Below the pieces are notes generated by a model. The model was not told where the DNA came from. It saw only the letters and a list, made by a program, of their open reading frames with translations, and made no database searches. A program made the position numbers and the translations under genes. Of a DNA stretch of 64,000 nt, positions 1-10,821 are shown piece by piece (position 1 is the stretch's first letter; each line of letters opens with the position of its first letter). This DNA comes from Cellvibrio sp. UBA7671. GTDB lineage: Bacteria; Pseudomonadota; Gammaproteobacteria; Pseudomonadales; Cellvibrionaceae. Location of the stretch: NCBI GenBank assembly GCA_002483145.1, contig DLHJ01000016.1:453564-517563 (forward strand). The letters run 5' to 3'.

Positions 1-19
1 AATCCTGCCCCCGCAACCA
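1..19 (+). tRNA. 3' end of initiator tRNA-fMet (partial)
   Basis: The first 19 bases are the 3' end of a tRNA: T-loop and T-stem remnant, acceptor strand CCCCGC-A-A and an encoded CCA. Position 72 is A next to discriminator A73. This is expected for initiator tRNA, where a C1:A72 mismatch marks formylated Met-tRNA. An initiator tRNA gene commonly precedes rimP in gammaproteobacteria. The body of the gene, including the anticodon, lies left of the window, so identity rests on the acceptor end and context. Confidence 0.75.
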
Positions 20-142
20 AAATTTTAGTTTCTTGCTTGCGGTAGATATCAGCAAGAAGCGGTGAAGAAAAGGGATTTCCCGGTTCTCGCCAGAAATCAA
101 GAGGTTACGAGTTTGCTTTGTTGTAAGGCAAGTTCGGTCGAG

Positions 143-166
143 AAGCCCCTTTTTGGGGCTTTTTTG
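143..166 (+). terminator. Intrinsic terminator after tRNA
   Basis: A stem AGCCCC/GGGGCT closed by a T-rich loop is followed by a run of six T. It lies between the tRNA and rimP and would end or attenuate the tRNA transcript. Confidence 0.75.
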
Positions 167-179
167 TATTTGTTGTTTG

Positions 180-262
180 CGGGCATCGCCCCCACCGTAC
201 GGCCTGTGCGGTGAATGCAGTAAACGTTCGAATGGGCCTTGTGCCCATTTTTGTTTTTTGGG
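180..262 (+). promoter_or_regulatory. rimP leader with attenuator-like hairpin
   Basis: The segment ends in the hairpin AATGGGC-CTTGT-GCCCATT (231-247) followed by TTTGTTTTTT, about 50 bases before the rimP start. A GC-rich inverted repeat around 190-220 (ACCGTACGGCC...GCGGT) precedes it. A premature-terminator leader upstream of rimP has been described in gammaproteobacteria (RimP-leader). Position and shape fit that class; membership was not tested with a covariance model. Confidence 0.6.
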
Positions 263-303
263 CTTCTGCATATTGCAGGGCTGGTTTTAGTGCGGATTAA
301 AGC

Positions 304-798
304 ATGGCTTCCAAGCAAGAATTGTTAGAGCAAATGGTTTCACCTGTCGCTACTGCCTTAGGTTGCGAGTTGTGGGGGTTGGAATATTTGACGCAGGGGC
401 GTTACACCACTGTGCGTATCTTTATCGATGGACCCAACGGTGTATCGCTGGATGATTGCGAGCGCGTCAGCCGTCAGGTGAGCGCTGTATTCGATGTAGA
501 AGATCCGATTGATGGTGAATACACACTTGAAGTGTCATCCCCAGGTATGGATCGCCCGCTTTATAAAGAGTCGCAGTACGTGCGCTACCTTGGTGAAACT
601 ATCAGTGTGCGTTTGCGAATTGCGCGTGATGGTCGCCGTCGTTTTAAAGGCGTAATCACTAAAGTGGAAAATGGCGATGTGTTTTTGCAGGTGGATAACA
701 AGGAAGTGCAATTGTCGATTGATGTTATCGATAAAGCGAATGTAGAGCCACGTTACGACGATTTGATGCGCGAGCATAATTTAACAGACAAAGATTAA
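304..798 (+). CDS. rimP: Ribosome maturation factor RimP
   Basis: 164 residues, the usual RimP length. RimP binds the 30S subunit and is needed for its late assembly. The N-terminal alpha/beta domain carries the family pattern around GLEY, IDGPNGVSLDDC and LEVSSPGMDRPL (about residues 25-95). A C-terminal Sm-like beta domain follows. The start ATG has only a weak purine stretch (GATTAAAG) upstream. First gene of the rimP-nusA-infB-rbfA-truB cluster, and preceded by an attenuator-like leader. Confidence 0.95.
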   Translation: MASKQELLEQMVSPVATALGCELWGLEYLTQGRYTTVRIFIDGPNGVSLDDCERVSRQVSAVFDVEDPIDGEYTLEVSSPGMDRPLYKESQYVRYLGETISVRLRIARDGRRRFKGVITKVENGDVFLQVDNKEVQLSIDVIDKANVEPRYDDLMREHNLTDKD

Positions 799-918
799 AT
801 TCAGTGAGTGTTTGCAGTTTGTTGCGAGCATAGCTTGGTGGAAATAGTAAAACGGAAAACGTAATTATCTAGTGGGTCTAGCACTTCACTAGCTTGAGGA
901 GTTAACAGAGGCAAACCA

Positions 919-2400
919 ATGAACAAAGAAATTTTGCTGGTCGCTGATGCGGTATCCAACGAGAAAGGCGTCGATAAAGAATTAATTTTTCAAGCAATTG
1001 AAATTGCACTCGCTACGGCTACGAAAAAACGTTTTGATGAAGATTCATCAATCGACGTTATTATTAATCGCACCACCGGTGATTACGAAACCTACCGCAG
1101 TTGGGAATTGGTTGCCGATGATGTAATGGCGGAACTGGGAACCCAGCTTTACCTGGATGAAGCGCGCGATAAAGACGCATCATTGAAAGTGGGTGATACC
1201 TACCGCGAAAAAATTGAAAACGCGGAATTCGGTCGTATTGCTGCGCAAACCGCTAAACAAGTGATTGTGCAAAAGGTACGTGAAGCTGAGCGCGCGCAAA
1301 TGGTCGATGAGTATCGCGACCGCATGGGTGATTTGATCAGTGGTACTGTGAAAAAAGTGACCCGCGATAGCATTATTGTTGATTTGGGTAATAATGCCGA
1401 AGGCGTGTTACCGCGTGACCAATTGATTGGACGTGAAATTTTCCGCATGGGCGATCGTATTCGCGCCCTGTTGTTGGAGGTGCGCACTGAAGCGCGCGGC
1501 CCACAGTTGTTGCTGAGCCGCTCGAATCCTCAAGTATTGGTAGAATTATTTAAAATTGAAGTGCCGGAAATTGCTGAAGAAGTGATTGAAATCAAAGGCG
1601 CTGCGCGCGACCCTGGTCTGCGTGCAAAAATCGCCGTCAAGACCAATGATGGCCGTATCGATCCAGTGGGTGCTTGTGTAGGTATGCGCGGTTCGCGTGT
1701 GCAAGCCGTATCCAATGAGTTGGGTGGCGAGCGTGTTGATATCGTGTTGTGGGATGATAATCCGGCGCAATTTGTTATCAACGCTATGTCACCTGCTGAA
1801 ATCGAATCGATTGTGGTTGATGAAGACGCCGGTTCAATGGATCTGGCGGTAAACGAAGAAAATTTGGCGATGGCTATTGGTCGCGGTGGTCAAAATGTGC
1901 GTCTTGCATGTGAATTGACTGGCTGGAACATCAACGTCATGAGCATTGCTGAATGGCAATCAAAACAAGAAGCGGAATCTGGCAGTTACATCAATATGTT
2001 TATGAGTGCGCTGGATGTCGATGAAGATATTGCCGGCGTATTGGTAGAAGAAGGTTTCACTACGCTTGAAGAGGTTGCTTACGTTCCGCTGGAAGAAATG
2101 TTGGCAATTGACGGCTTTGATGAAGATGTCGCTGAAGAATTGCGCGCACGCGCGAAAGATGCGCTCTTGACGCAAGCCTTGGCAACGGAAGAGCGTCTCG
2201 AAGGTGTTGCGCCAGCAGAAGATTTGTTAAATATGGAAGGTATGGATGATACGTTGGCTGCAAATCTTGCGCGTCGCGGCATTGTCACCATGGAAGATTT
2301 GGCCGAGCAATCGATTGATGAATTGTTGGAAATTGAAGGTGTTGATGCGACTCGTGCCGCCGCACTGATTATGAAAGCGCGCGAGCCCTGGTTTGCCTGA
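919..2400 (+). CDS. nusA: Transcription termination/antitermination factor NusA
   Basis: 493 residues, typical of proteobacterial NusA. It binds RNA polymerase and nascent RNA and modulates pausing, termination and antitermination. Visible order: N-terminal RNAP-binding domain (about 1-130), S1 domain ([17 protein letters not shown], about 137-200), two KH domains ([14 protein letters not shown] and [12 protein letters not shown]) and two acidic helix-hairpin-helix repeats after about residue 360 (AR1/AR2; [17 protein letters not shown] is repeated in diverged form). Start ATG is preceded by an AGAGG-type site. The 120-base gap after rimP shows no hairpin, so cotranscription is likely. Confidence 0.97.
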   Translation: MNKEILLVADAVSNEKGVDKELIFQAIEIALATATKKRFDEDSSIDVIINRTTGDYETYRSWELVADDVMAELGTQLYLDEARDKDASLKVGDTYREKIENAEFGRIAAQTAKQVIVQKVREAERAQMVDEYRDRMGDLISGTVKKVTRDSIIVDLGNNAEGVLPRDQLIGREIFRMGDRIRALLLEVRTEARGPQLLLSRSNPQVLVELFKIEVPEIAEEVIEIKGAARDPGLRAKIAVKTNDGRIDPVGACVGMRGSRVQAVSNELGGERVDIVLWDDNPAQFVINAMSPAEIESIVVDEDAGSMDLAVNEENLAMAIGRGGQNVRLACELTGWNINVMSIAEWQSKQEAESGSYINMFMSALDVDEDIAGVLVEEGFTTLEEVAYVPLEEMLAIDGFDEDVAEELRARAKDALLTQALATEERLEGVAPAEDLLNMEGMDDTLAANLARRGIVTMEDLAEQSIDELLEIEGVDATRAAALIMKAREPWFA

Positions 2401-2460
2401 GTGTGAGCCACTCTAGTGAGCGAAACCCTGTAGGCAACGAACAATCCCTGAGGAAAAACA

Positions 2461-5226
2461 ATGGCAGAAGTAACCGTTAACGAACTCGCCAAATCAATAG
2501 GCGCACCGGTCGAGCGTTTGCTAAAGCAAATGAACGAAGCTGGTTTGCAGCACAAAAGCGCCGAGGCGAAAGTTTCTGACGATGAGAAACAGCGCTTGCT
2601 CAATTTCTTAAAGAGCAGTCATGGCGAAGCCGCGCTGGAACCTAAAAAAATCACTTTGCAACGCAAAACTACCACGACGATTAAAACCGGTACGGGTAAT
2701 GCACGTAAAACGGTAAATGTTGAAGTGCGTAAAAAGCGCACCTACGTGAAACGTGAGGACGAAGTGGGCGAATCCGCCGTTGCAGAGCATGAGCCAGATT
2801 TCGAGCAGGAAATTGAAGTGACACCTGAGCCGGTAGTCGCCGAGGTGGTGCTTGCGCCCGAACCTGTTGTAGCTGCGGTGCCGGAAGTTGAATCAGTGGC
2901 AGATGAGGTTGTTGCAGATGCGCCGGCTGCTGAAGCCCACTCCCATCGCATCTCCTTTACCGATGGTATTGAAGAGAAGCGCCGTGCGGCAATTGAGCGC
3001 CGTCAAGCTGAAGAGGCTGCACGTTTAGCTGAAGTGAAAGCGCGCGATGATGCCAAGCGTGCCGCTGAAGAAGCGCGCCGCAATCCGGTACGCACGGAAA
3101 AACCAGCAGAGAAACCCGCTGCCCAGGCGCCGGCGAAAACGGCTCGTCCTGATGCACGCGGTCCTGCCAAAGGTAAGCCTGCGGTGGCAGTTATTGCTCC
3201 TCCAGCGGATAAAGAAGATACCAAGCATGGTGGCCACGGCCACAAGAAAAACCATAAGCGCGATGACGACGATACAGAAGATTCTGATCGCAACAAGCGC
3301 GGTGCAGGCAAGGCGGTTAAGAAAGGTGCACCGTCCAAAAAGAATCCAAAAATCGAACTGCTGGATTTTGTTGCTGAAGATGGTGAAGACAGTGATGTAT
3401 TAGCTCGTCGCAGTCATTTGCGTGCAAGTCACAAAAAACACAACAAGCATGCGTTTAAAAAGCCGACCACTAAAATCGTCCATGAAGTGAATGTACCCGA
3501 GACGATTGCCGTATCAGAACTGGCACAGCGCCTCACTGTTAAAGTAGGAGAGGTGATCAAGCGCTTGATGAAGATGGGCGTAATGGCATCGATGAACGAA
3601 TCTATCGATCAGGATACTGCGGTGTTGCTGGTTGAAGAGATGGGGCATCAGGCTGTATTGGTTAGCGAAAACGACATCGAACACGCACTGGAAAGATCGC
3701 TGGAAACTGAAGGTGATCTGGTACAGCGTGCACCGGTTGTTACCGTAATGGGTCACGTTGACCATGGTAAAACCTCATTGCTCGACTACATTCGCGAAGC
3801 CAAAGTCGCGGCGGGTGAAGCCGGTGGTATTACCCAGCATATCGGTGCTTACCGTGTATCGACTTCACGCGGTGAAATTACTTTCCTCGATACCCCCGGC
3901 CACGCCGCGTTTACCGCCATGCGTGCCCGTGGCGCCAAGGCAACTGACGTAGTGATTCTGGTAGTAGCAGCGGACGATGGTGTAATGCCGCAGACTGAAG
4001 AAGCAATTCTTCATGCCCGGGCAGCCAATGTGCCTATCGTTGTTGCCATCAACAAATGCGATAAGCCTTCTGCTGATCCGGATCGTGTAACCAATGAATT
4101 AGTAGTGAAGGGCGTTATCCCTGAAAACTACGGTGGCGATACCCAATTTATTCAGGTATCCGCCCATACTGGCCAAGGTATTGATGAACTGCTCGAAGCT
4201 ATCTCGCTGCAAGCCGAAGTACTGGAATTGCATGCAGTTCCGAGTGCTGCGGCTAAAGGTGTGGTGATTGAAGCGCGCGTCGATAAAGGTCGCGGCACTG
4301 TTGCTACTATCCTTGTTCAGCAAGGTACTTTGAAGCAGGGCGATCTGATTCTTGCCGGTCAAAGCTATGGCCGTGTCCGTGCGATGAGCAACGAGCGCGG
4401 TCAGCAAGTGACTGAAGCCGGCCCATCTACTCCGGTTGAAATCTTGGGTCTGGATACCGCGCCAAGCGCTGGCGATGATTTTGTGGTGCTGACTGACGAG
4501 CGTAAAGCCCGTGAAGTTGCCCAGTTCCGTGCCGAGAAAGAGCGTAAAGAGAAACTTGCGCGCTTCCAAGCATCCAAGCTGGAGAATATGTTCTCCAATA
4601 TGGAAGCGGGCCAGAAGAAAAATCTTACTGTGGTGGTTAAGGCCGATGTACGCGGTTCACTTGAAGCGATTATGGCGTCACTTAACGACATCGGTAACGA
4701 TGAAGTGCAAGTGAACATTATCTCTTCCGGTATCGGCGGCATTACTGAAAATGATGTGAACCTGGCGATTACCTCCGGTGCCATTATTGTTGGCTTCAAC
4801 GTGCGTGCCGACAGCACTACCCGTCGCATGGCGGAGTCTGAAGGTGTTGATATTCGCTACTACAGCATCATTTACCAATTGCTGGACGAAGTGAAAGCAG
4901 CGCTCAGCGGTATGCTTGATCCAGAGCGTGTTGAGACGATTGTTGGTATCGCCAACGTACGTGAAGTCTTCAACTCACCGAAGTTCGGCCAAGTTGCTGG
5001 TTGTATGGTGATTGAAGGTACCGTGTCGCGTAACAAGCCGATCCGTGTACTGCGCGACAACGTGGTGATCTTCACCGGCGAACTTGAATCCCTGCGTCGC
5101 TTCAAAGATGACGTGAGTGAAGTGCGCAACGGTTTTGAGTGTGGTATCGGCGTGAAGAACTACGACGTTAAAGTCGGCGATCAGATCGAAGTCTACGAAG
5201 TGAAAGAGGTGGCGCGCCAGCTCTAA
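2461..5226 (+). CDS. infB: Translation initiation factor IF-2
   Basis: 921 residues. IF-2 is the GTPase that brings initiator tRNA to the 30S subunit and promotes subunit joining. An N-terminal IF2-associated domain (1-50) is followed by a long, charged, low-complexity linker rich in Ala/Glu/Lys/Arg to about residue 330. A second IF2_N domain precedes the G domain: GHVDHGKT 431-438, DTPGH 477-481, NKCD 531-534. Domains II to IV follow, the last binding fMet-tRNA. ATG follows CTGAGGAAAAACA, a good ribosome site. An alternative internal start, as used in Escherichia coli, cannot be judged here. Confidence 0.98.
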   Translation: MAEVTVNELAKSIGAPVERLLKQMNEAGLQHKSAEAKVSDDEKQRLLNFLKSSHGEAALEPKKITLQRKTTTTIKTGTGNARKTVNVEVRKKRTYVKREDEVGESAVAEHEPDFEQEIEVTPEPVVAEVVLAPEPVVAAVPEVESVADEVVADAPAAEAHSHRISFTDGIEEKRRAAIERRQAEEAARLAEVKARDDAKRAAEEARRNPVRTEKPAEKPAAQAPAKTARPDARGPAKGKPAVAVIAPPADKEDTKHGGHGHKKNHKRDDDDTEDSDRNKRGAGKAVKKGAPSKKNPKIELLDFVAEDGEDSDVLARRSHLRASHKKHNKHAFKKPTTKIVHEVNVPETIAVSELAQRLTVKVGEVIKRLMKMGVMASMNESIDQDTAVLLVEEMGHQAVLVSENDIEHALERSLETEGDLVQRAPVVTVMGHVDHGKTSLLDYIREAKVAAGEAGGITQHIGAYRVSTSRGEITFLDTPGHAAFTAMRARGAKATDVVILVVAADDGVMPQTEEAILHARAANVPIVVAINKCDKPSADPDRVTNELVVKGVIPENYGGDTQFIQVSAHTGQGIDELLEAISLQAEVLELHAVPSAAAKGVVIEARVDKGRGTVATILVQQGTLKQGDLILAGQSYGRVRAMSNERGQQVTEAGPSTPVEILGLDTAPSAGDDFVVLTDERKAREVAQFRAEKERKEKLARFQASKLENMFSNMEAGQKKNLTVVVKADVRGSLEAIMASLNDIGNDEVQVNIISSGIGGITENDVNLAITSGAIIVGFNVRADSTTRRMAESEGVDIRYYSIIYQLLDEVKAALSGMLDPERVETIVGIANVREVFNSPKFGQVAGCMVIEGTVSRNKPIRVLRDNVVIFTGELESLRRFKDDVSEVRNGFECGIGVKNYDVKVGDQIEVYEVKEVARQL

Positions 5227-5244
5227 GCCGGTCGCAACACCTGC

Positions 5245-5285
5245 GCCCCACCCCTGTCATGGGGGTGGGGCTTTGTTATTTTTGT
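5245..5285 (+). terminator. Terminator-like hairpin between infB and rbfA
   Basis: A 10-bp stem GCCCCACCCC/GGGGTGGGGC (5245-5254 with 5262-5271) with a 7-base loop is followed by TTTGTTATTTTTG. It sits within an otherwise continuous operon, so it probably lowers read-through into rbfA-truB. Confidence 0.7.
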
Positions 5286-5321
5286 CTGCCCGGTTCAGGG
5301 CAAACCAGAGGTTAGTGGCGC

Positions 5322-5741
5322 ATGCCAAGAGAATTTACCCGTTCAGACCGCGTCTCCGATGCCATCCAGCGTTTGCTGGGGCAGGTGATCCCCAATGAAA
5401 TCCGCGATCCGCGCATTGGTTTGGTCAACATCAATGAAGTCACCGTCACCCGCGATATGGCTTACGCCAAAGTCTATGTGACTTTTGTTGGCGTTGACGA
5501 TGAAAAAGACAGTATTGCCGCCGCCTCGATCCTGAATAAGGCAAGCGGTTTCCTGCGTACTTTTTTAGCGAAAGAATTGAGCATGCGCACTGTGCCCAAA
5601 CTGCAATTTATCTACGACAAAACCTCCGTTAAAGGCCAGCATCTATCGACCTTGATTGAGCGGGCGTTAAAAGAAGACAGTCTGCATCAGCACGACGACG
5701 AACCTTCCCCCGAAGATGATTCCAAGGGCGAGCAGCACTGA
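5322..5741 (+). CDS. rbfA: 30S ribosome-binding factor RbfA
   Basis: 139 residues with the RbfA KH-like fold. RbfA is a cold-shock factor that binds free 30S subunits and helps 16S rRNA 5'-end maturation. Family signatures are the N-terminal RSDRVSDAIQRLL, then IRDPRIGLVNINEVTVTRD and the C-terminal LQFIYDKTSVKGQHLSTLI. The acidic/His tail after about residue 120 is variable in the family. Its TGA stop shares the A of the truB ATG (TGATG), so the two genes are translationally coupled. Confidence 0.96.
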   Translation: MPREFTRSDRVSDAIQRLLGQVIPNEIRDPRIGLVNINEVTVTRDMAYAKVYVTFVGVDDEKDSIAAASILNKASGFLRTFLAKELSMRTVPKLQFIYDKTSVKGQHLSTLIERALKEDSLHQHDDEPSPEDDSKGEQH

Positions 5742-6730
5742 TGGCGCGTAGAAAAGGCCGTCCTATTGACGGTGTATTGTTGCTGCACAAACCCGCCGGT
5801 ATGACTTCCAATCAAGCGCTGCAACGCGCCAAGAGGTTGTTTTTTGTGGAAAAAGCTGGCCATACCGGCGCGCTTGATCCTTTGGCAACCGGTGTATTGC
5901 CGCTGTGTTTTGGCGAAGCGACCAAATTCTCGCAATTTTTGCTCGATGCCGACAAAGGCTATCGCACCTGTATTCGCTTGGGTGCGACTACCGATACCTG
6001 CGATGCCGATGGTGAAATCCTCGAACAAAAATCCGCTGCCGGTATCACGCTCGCGCAAGTCGAAGCGGCGCTCAAGCCATTGATTGGCGATATCTTGCAA
6101 GTCCCGCCCATGTATTCTGCGTTGAAACTCAACGGCCAGCCGCTTTATAAAATGGCGCGTCAAGGCGTTGAAGTGGAGCGCGCACCGCGTCCGGTGACGA
6201 TTCACAGTATCGATATTCTTGCGTTTCGTGCGGGTGATGAGGCCGAGGTTGAGTTGGATATCCGCTGCACCAAGGGCACATATATCCGCTCAATTGCAGT
6301 GGATCTTGGTGTGGCTTTAGGTTGCGGCGGTCATGTCAAAACCCTGCATCGCTCCCACGCCGGTCTGTTTAATGAAAACCAGTGCATTACGCTGGAAGAG
6401 TTGCAGTCGCGTTTTGATGAACGACAGGCAGCGGCGGGGGACGAAGCGGGCTATTCTGCATTGGATTCCTACCTGCTCAGCGCTGATGCGCCAGTGGCCA
6501 GTCTGCCGGCGGTAGACTTGCCCGCCAACAGCGCCCATTACTTCCGTTTGGGCAACCCAGTGATGGTGTCCAAGGTCTATCGATTTGGCGAGCAAGGTGC
6601 TATTGTGCGCGTCTTTTGTGCAGAAACCGAACAATCGCCCCGCGCGTTTCTCGGCTTGGGCAGTATCACCGATGAAGGTGGCGTAGCCCCTAAACGAATT
6701 TTGGCGAACCGCTCCTCTAACGAACAGTAA
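5741..6730 (+). CDS. truB: tRNA pseudouridine(55) synthase TruB
   Basis: 329 residues. The enzyme makes pseudouridine 55 in the T-loop of nearly all tRNAs. Catalytic Asp46 lies in the family motif HTGALDPLATG. Also visible are the N-terminal GVLLLHKPAGMTSN and CTKGTYIRSIAVDLG before the C-terminal RNA-binding region. Overlaps rbfA by one base. Length is slightly above the Escherichia coli enzyme because of a C-terminal extension. Confidence 0.97.
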   Translation: MARRKGRPIDGVLLLHKPAGMTSNQALQRAKRLFFVEKAGHTGALDPLATGVLPLCFGEATKFSQFLLDADKGYRTCIRLGATTDTCDADGEILEQKSAAGITLAQVEAALKPLIGDILQVPPMYSALKLNGQPLYKMARQGVEVERAPRPVTIHSIDILAFRAGDEAEVELDIRCTKGTYIRSIAVDLGVALGCGGHVKTLHRSHAGLFNENQCITLEELQSRFDERQAAAGDEAGYSALDSYLLSADAPVASLPAVDLPANSAHYFRLGNPVMVSKVYRFGEQGAIVRVFCAETEQSPRAFLGLGSITDEGGVAPKRILANRSSNEQ

Positions 6731-6900
6731 GAGGTGAGCGATAAGCCGCAAGAATTTACCCGTAAGCTATGCTTGCCTGGGTAAAAAGCCGCGGATGACA
6801 TCCATTGTTCTTCAAGGACTGGATAATCACCGCAACAACCCACCTGTAAATATGCACGGGCGGGCTGTAATTGAATCGCATATTAATTGAGGAAAACATC

Positions 6901-7170
6901 ATGGCACTGAGTGCTTCTGAAAAAGCTGCAATCGTTAACGAATACAAACAAGCAGAAGGCGACACTGGCTCGCCCGAAGTCCAAGTAGCGTTGTTGACTG
7001 TTAACATCAACAAACTGCAAGGCCACTTCGCTGACCACAAGGCAGATCACCATTCACGTCGCGGCCTGATCCGTATGGTAAACGCGCGTCGTAAATTGTT
7101 GGACTACCTGAAAGGTAAAGACTCTTCTCGTTACGTTGCTCTGATTCAAAAATTAGGTCTGCGCCGTTAA
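6901..7170 (+). CDS. rpsO: 30S ribosomal protein S15
   Basis: 89 residues, the exact usual S15 length when started at this ATG, which follows TTGAGGAAAACATC. An upstream in-frame ATG would add ten residues not found in the family. S15 is a primary 16S rRNA binder in the 30S platform and forms intersubunit bridge B4. Motifs include [25 protein letters not shown] and the C-terminal [13 protein letters not shown]. The 170-base leader may carry the S15 autoregulatory site; no structure could be assigned with confidence. Confidence 0.97.
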   Translation: MALSASEKAAIVNEYKQAEGDTGSPEVQVALLTVNINKLQGHFADHKADHHSRRGLIRMVNARRKLLDYLKGKDSSRYVALIQKLGLRR

Positions 7171-7178
7171 GTTTGTCC

Positions 7179-7208
7179 AGTGCCCGCTCTGCGGGCACTT
7201 TTATTTTG
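7179..7208 (+). terminator. Intrinsic terminator after rpsO
   Basis: Perfect 9-bp stem AGTGCCCGC/GCGGGCACT with loop TCT, followed by TTTTATTTT. It separates rpsO from pnp, as in Escherichia coli where the two are partly cotranscribed. Confidence 0.88.
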
Positions 7209-7390
7209 TAATGCTGTTGTTTGAATCTAACAAGCAATTATGGAATTGCGCTGATGAGAGTAAAAATTGGCGCTCGGGCAGGAAGCACAGTTCGTACTGA
7301 TTTTTTATTGATATGAATGAAAAGAGCAAACTTAAATAGACGCGTAACAATTAACGCAATTGATTTTTAGTGAATATAAAGGATAAAAGA

Positions 7391-9514
7391 GTGAATCCGA
7401 TTATTAAGAAGTTCCAATACGGCAATCAAACCGTAACCCTCGAAACTGGCCGCATTGCCCGTCAGGCAACCGGTGCAGTACTGGTAACTATGGGTGAAGT
7501 ATCTGTGCTCTGTACTGTTGTAGGTGCCAAGCAGGCATCACCAGGCCAGGATTTCTTCCCACTGTCTGTGCACTACCAAGAAAAAAGTTATGCCGCTGGC
7601 CGTATCCCCGGTGGTTATTTGAAGCGTGAAGGCCGTCCTTCAGAAAAAGAAACCCTGACCTCGCGTTTGATTGATCGTCCAATTCGTCCACTGTTCCCGG
7701 AAGGTTTCCTCAACGAAGTGCAAGTTGTTTGTACCGTTGTATCAACTGACAAACAATACGATCCCGATATCGTTGCCATGATTGGCACGTCTGCAGCATT
7801 GGCTGTTTCAGGTATCCCTTTCAATGGTCCTATCGGTGGCGCTCGTGTTGCCTACACCCAGGAAGAAGGTTACATCCTCAACCCAAGCTTCAAACAACTT
7901 GAAACCTCCGAGTTGGACATGGTCGTTGCCGGTACTAAAGATGCCGTGTTGATGGTGGAATCTGAAGCGAAAGAATTGCCTGAAGACATTATGCTCGGCG
8001 CAGTACTTTATGCTCATCAGGAACTGCAAGCGGTTGTCCAAGCTTGTGCTGAATTGGCACGCGATGCGGGCAAACCGCGTTGGGATTGGCAACCAGTTGC
8101 TGCAAAAACCGCGCTGACTGATGCATTGGTAAAAGACTTTGGCGATTCAATCGGCATGGCTTATCGCATCACCGATAAAGCAAAACGTTACGACCGTTTG
8201 GGCGAGTTGCGCAATCAAGCTGTTGCTGAATTGGCGACTGAAGCTACCGGTTTCTCTAGCGATGAAGTGAAAGCTGAATTCGGCATGGTTGAATACCGTT
8301 TGGTGCGTTCGCGCATCGTAGCGGGTGAGCCGCGTATCGATGGCCGCGACAACAAAACCGTACGTCCAATTCAAGTTGAAGTTGGCGTGTTGGGCAAAGC
8401 GCACGGTTCTGCATTGTTCACCCGTGGTGAGACTCAAGCGCTGGTAGTAGCGACTCTGGGTAACGCGCGCGATGCACAAATTATCGATTTCCTCGAAGGC
8501 TCTAAAAAAGACGCATTCATGCTGCACTACAACTTCCCACCGTTCTCGGTAGGTGAGTGTGGTCGTATGGGTGCCACTGGCCGTCGCGAAATCGGCCACG
8601 GCCGTCTGGCGCGTCGCGGTGTTACTGCCGTGTTGCCAAAAGAATCTGATTTCCCATACACCCTGCGTGTAGTGAGCGAAATTACTGAATCTAATGGTTC
8701 AAGTTCAATGGCTTCTGTATGTGGCGCGAGCCTGGCGTTGATGGATGCCGGTGTTCCACTCAAATCACCTGTTGCGGGTATCGCAATGGGCTTGGTAAAA
8801 GAAGCTAACGGCTTTGCCGTATTGACCGACATCCTCGGCGACGAAGATCACCTCGGCGATATGGACTTTAAAGTAGCTGGTACCACCAGCGGTGTAACTG
8901 CACTGCAAATGGATATCAAAATCGAAGGTATCACTGAAGAGATTATGGAAATCGCACTGGAGCAAGCTCTGGCTGCGCGTTTACACATTCTTGCCGAGAT
9001 GAACAAAGTGCTCGCCAAATCACGCTCAGTGGTTAGCGAAAACGCACCGCGTTTTGAAACCATCAAAATTCATCCGGACAAGATCCGCGATATCATCGGT
9101 AAAGGTGGCGCGACTATTCGTGCAATCACCGAAGAGACTCAATCATCTATCGATATCGATGATGACGGCACCGTTAAAATTTACGCCGACAACAACGACG
9201 CATTGCAAGCAGCGATCCTGCGCGTAATGGGTATTGTTGCCGAAGCGGAAATCGGTGCAATCTACGAAGGCACTGTAGTGCGCATCGTAGACTTCGGCGC
9301 ATTCGTCAACTTCCTGCCGGGCAAAGACGGCTTGGTTCACATCTCTCAAATCGCCGACGAGCGCGTAAACAGCGTGAGCGATTATTTGAAAGAAGGCCAA
9401 GTAGTAAAAGTAAAATGCCTCGACGTAGACCAACGCGGCCGCATCAAACTCTCAATCAAAGAAGCTTTGGCTGAAGAGTCAGGTGCAGCACCAGCGGAAA
9501 CTACAGAAGAGTAA
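7391..9514 (+). CDS. pnp: Polyribonucleotide nucleotidyltransferase (PNPase)
   Basis: 707 residues from the GTG at 7391. PNPase degrades RNA 3' to 5' by phosphorolysis and is part of the degradosome. This start gives [11 protein letters not shown], matching the family N-terminus, and has AAAGGA seven bases upstream; a further in-frame GTG at 7370 is less likely. Two RNase PH domains (about 1-220 and 310-545) flank the helical linker. A KH domain ([12 protein letters not shown], about 553-615) and an S1 domain ([13 protein letters not shown], about 620-690) follow. The 182-base gap after the rpsO terminator would hold its own promoter and the leader used for autoregulation in other species. 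Confidence 0.97.
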   Translation: MNPIIKKFQYGNQTVTLETGRIARQATGAVLVTMGEVSVLCTVVGAKQASPGQDFFPLSVHYQEKSYAAGRIPGGYLKREGRPSEKETLTSRLIDRPIRPLFPEGFLNEVQVVCTVVSTDKQYDPDIVAMIGTSAALAVSGIPFNGPIGGARVAYTQEEGYILNPSFKQLETSELDMVVAGTKDAVLMVESEAKELPEDIMLGAVLYAHQELQAVVQACAELARDAGKPRWDWQPVAAKTALTDALVKDFGDSIGMAYRITDKAKRYDRLGELRNQAVAELATEATGFSSDEVKAEFGMVEYRLVRSRIVAGEPRIDGRDNKTVRPIQVEVGVLGKAHGSALFTRGETQALVVATLGNARDAQIIDFLEGSKKDAFMLHYNFPPFSVGECGRMGATGRREIGHGRLARRGVTAVLPKESDFPYTLRVVSEITESNGSSSMASVCGASLALMDAGVPLKSPVAGIAMGLVKEANGFAVLTDILGDEDHLGDMDFKVAGTTSGVTALQMDIKIEGITEEIMEIALEQALAARLHILAEMNKVLAKSRSVVSENAPRFETIKIHPDKIRDIIGKGGATIRAITEETQSSIDIDDDGTVKIYADNNDALQAAILRVMGIVAEAEIGAIYEGTVVRIVDFGAFVNFLPGKDGLVHISQIADERVNSVSDYLKEGQVVKVKCLDVDQRGRIKLSIKEALAEESGAAPAETTEE

Positions 9515-9533
9515 TTTTTCTCCGCGCTGAACT

Positions 9534-9569
9534 AAAAACGCCCGCTTCGAAAGATGCGGGCGTTTTTTT
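9534..9569 (+). terminator. Intrinsic terminator after pnp
   Basis: Stem CGCCCGC/GCGGGCG with flanking A and T runs (7 T) closes the rimP-to-pnp region. Confidence 0.9.
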
Positions 9570-9662
9570 ATAACATTTTTTCAATTGCTAGTTTGCATAA
9601 TATTTAATTGTTAATATGCGCGCCAGATTTAAACCTCTCCAATCATCACAACAGGGATCCTT

Positions 9663-10718
9663 ATGAAATTGCGAGTTAAGCTTTTATTTGCGTTTGGTTG
9701 CAGTTTTTTTATTGGATCAGTGCTCTCATCAGCGAGTTACGCCCTCATAATTGATACTAGCGTCAGTGCTTATGTATCTCATCAAGTTAATGATCATAGT
9801 GCGCAGTATTATGTTAATCAGTCATCCATTGAGCTCACTAACGGTTATCCCAGCGACATAGGTACTGGCACTGATGATGCCGGTGGTGGAGTTAATAGCC
9901 GCATCATTGCTGATAATGCAGGCAGCAATTTTATAGTATCCAGTGCGCGCAATGGATGGATTGAAAGTTATCTAGATGCACCTGAAAATAGTGGTGATGC
10001 TTTTCAAGCATATTCGTTTCGAAATAAAACAGAGGTTACTCGCAAAGCGCTCATTACCAATGATTCCAGTGATGATGTGGAACTCACTTTTGATTACTTG
10101 ATCAATGGGGGCGGCATGGATTACTACGTTCCAGATCTTTTGCCAGAGGAGTATTTGTCGCTGCTTTATTCGATAGACATTGTTTTAAATGGTCAGTCGA
10201 TTTGGTTCAGTGGTGGGGGTGTGTTAACCGGCGAGCGTTTTACAGCGCCAGGTGTTACTGAATTTATTCCGGTAATAGGAAGTATTGATCTTAACGGTTC
10301 TGAAAGCTCTTGGTCGCATTACAGTGGAGTAAGCTACGATACGAAAATGAATTATTGGAGTTATTCATGGGATGAGATCGCTGACACAATTGATTTAGGC
10401 GTTGTGAAGGCGGGGGAAACAATCGAGCTAGAGTACAGATATATGACTAGGGTGTCTGGAAATATTGAGCAATGCACCCCGGTGCGAGATTCCGAGATTC
10501 CAATTGTAGGTTGTTTTGATAGCGTTGCATCGTCAAAAATTGGCCACGGTATTTGGGGGGGAGATAATCCGACGTTGCTGGATCACTCAACAATAAAAGC
10601 ACATGTCGTCGATGAACCTGCAAGTACGTATCTTTTGCTTGCAGGTTTGTTTGGAATTTTTATGTCAACACGTAAGAGATATTCTCCCGATAAAAAATTC
10701 CAAAAAAAATGTGTGTAA
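9663..10718 (+). CDS. PEP-CTERM-type secreted protein, function unknown
   Basis: 351 residues. N-terminal signal peptide (hydrophobic segment about 6-27). The C-terminus matches the exosortase sorting signal: EPAST, a hydrophobic stretch of about 15 residues, then a basic cluster STRKRY. Such proteins are exported, processed by an exosortase and anchored or released at the surface, usually with exopolysaccharide. The body is Ser/Asp/Gly/Tyr-rich and predicted beta-rich, with no domain I recognise. It has two Cys (CTP and VGC) that could pair. A short lysine-rich tail follows the basic cluster, which is unusual. No exosortase gene lies in this window. Confidence 0.75.
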   Translation: MKLRVKLLFAFGCSFFIGSVLSSASYALIIDTSVSAYVSHQVNDHSAQYYVNQSSIELTNGYPSDIGTGTDDAGGGVNSRIIADNAGSNFIVSSARNGWIESYLDAPENSGDAFQAYSFRNKTEVTRKALITNDSSDDVELTFDYLINGGGMDYYVPDLLPEEYLSLLYSIDIVLNGQSIWFSGGGVLTGERFTAPGVTEFIPVIGSIDLNGSESSWSHYSGVSYDTKMNYWSYSWDEIADTIDLGVVKAGETIELEYRYMTRVSGNIEQCTPVRDSEIPIVGCFDSVASSKIGHGIWGGDNPTLLDHSTIKAHVVDEPASTYLLLAGLFGIFMSTRKRYSPDKKFQKKCV

Positions 10719-10752
10719 TGATATTTGCACCAAATCTATGGGCCATGTTGGC

Positions 10753-10793
10753 AAGCAAAAAAGTTCCAGCTACATTGGGGCTTTTTTGCTTTT
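10753..10793. terminator. Inverted repeat, possible bidirectional terminator
   Basis: AAGCAAAAAAG (10753-10763) and CTTTTTTGCTT (10781-10791) form an 11-bp AT-rich stem between two convergent genes. The stem is weak and no long U tract follows outside it, so the role is uncertain. Confidence 0.45.
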
Positions 10794-10821
10794 AAGTGTG
10801 ACCTATTTTTACCTTAAAAAA

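Noticed and set aside
2079-2603. 174-codon minus-strand frame across the nusA/infB junction
   Set aside because: Covers conserved ends of both genes and has only low-complexity Ser/Ala content.
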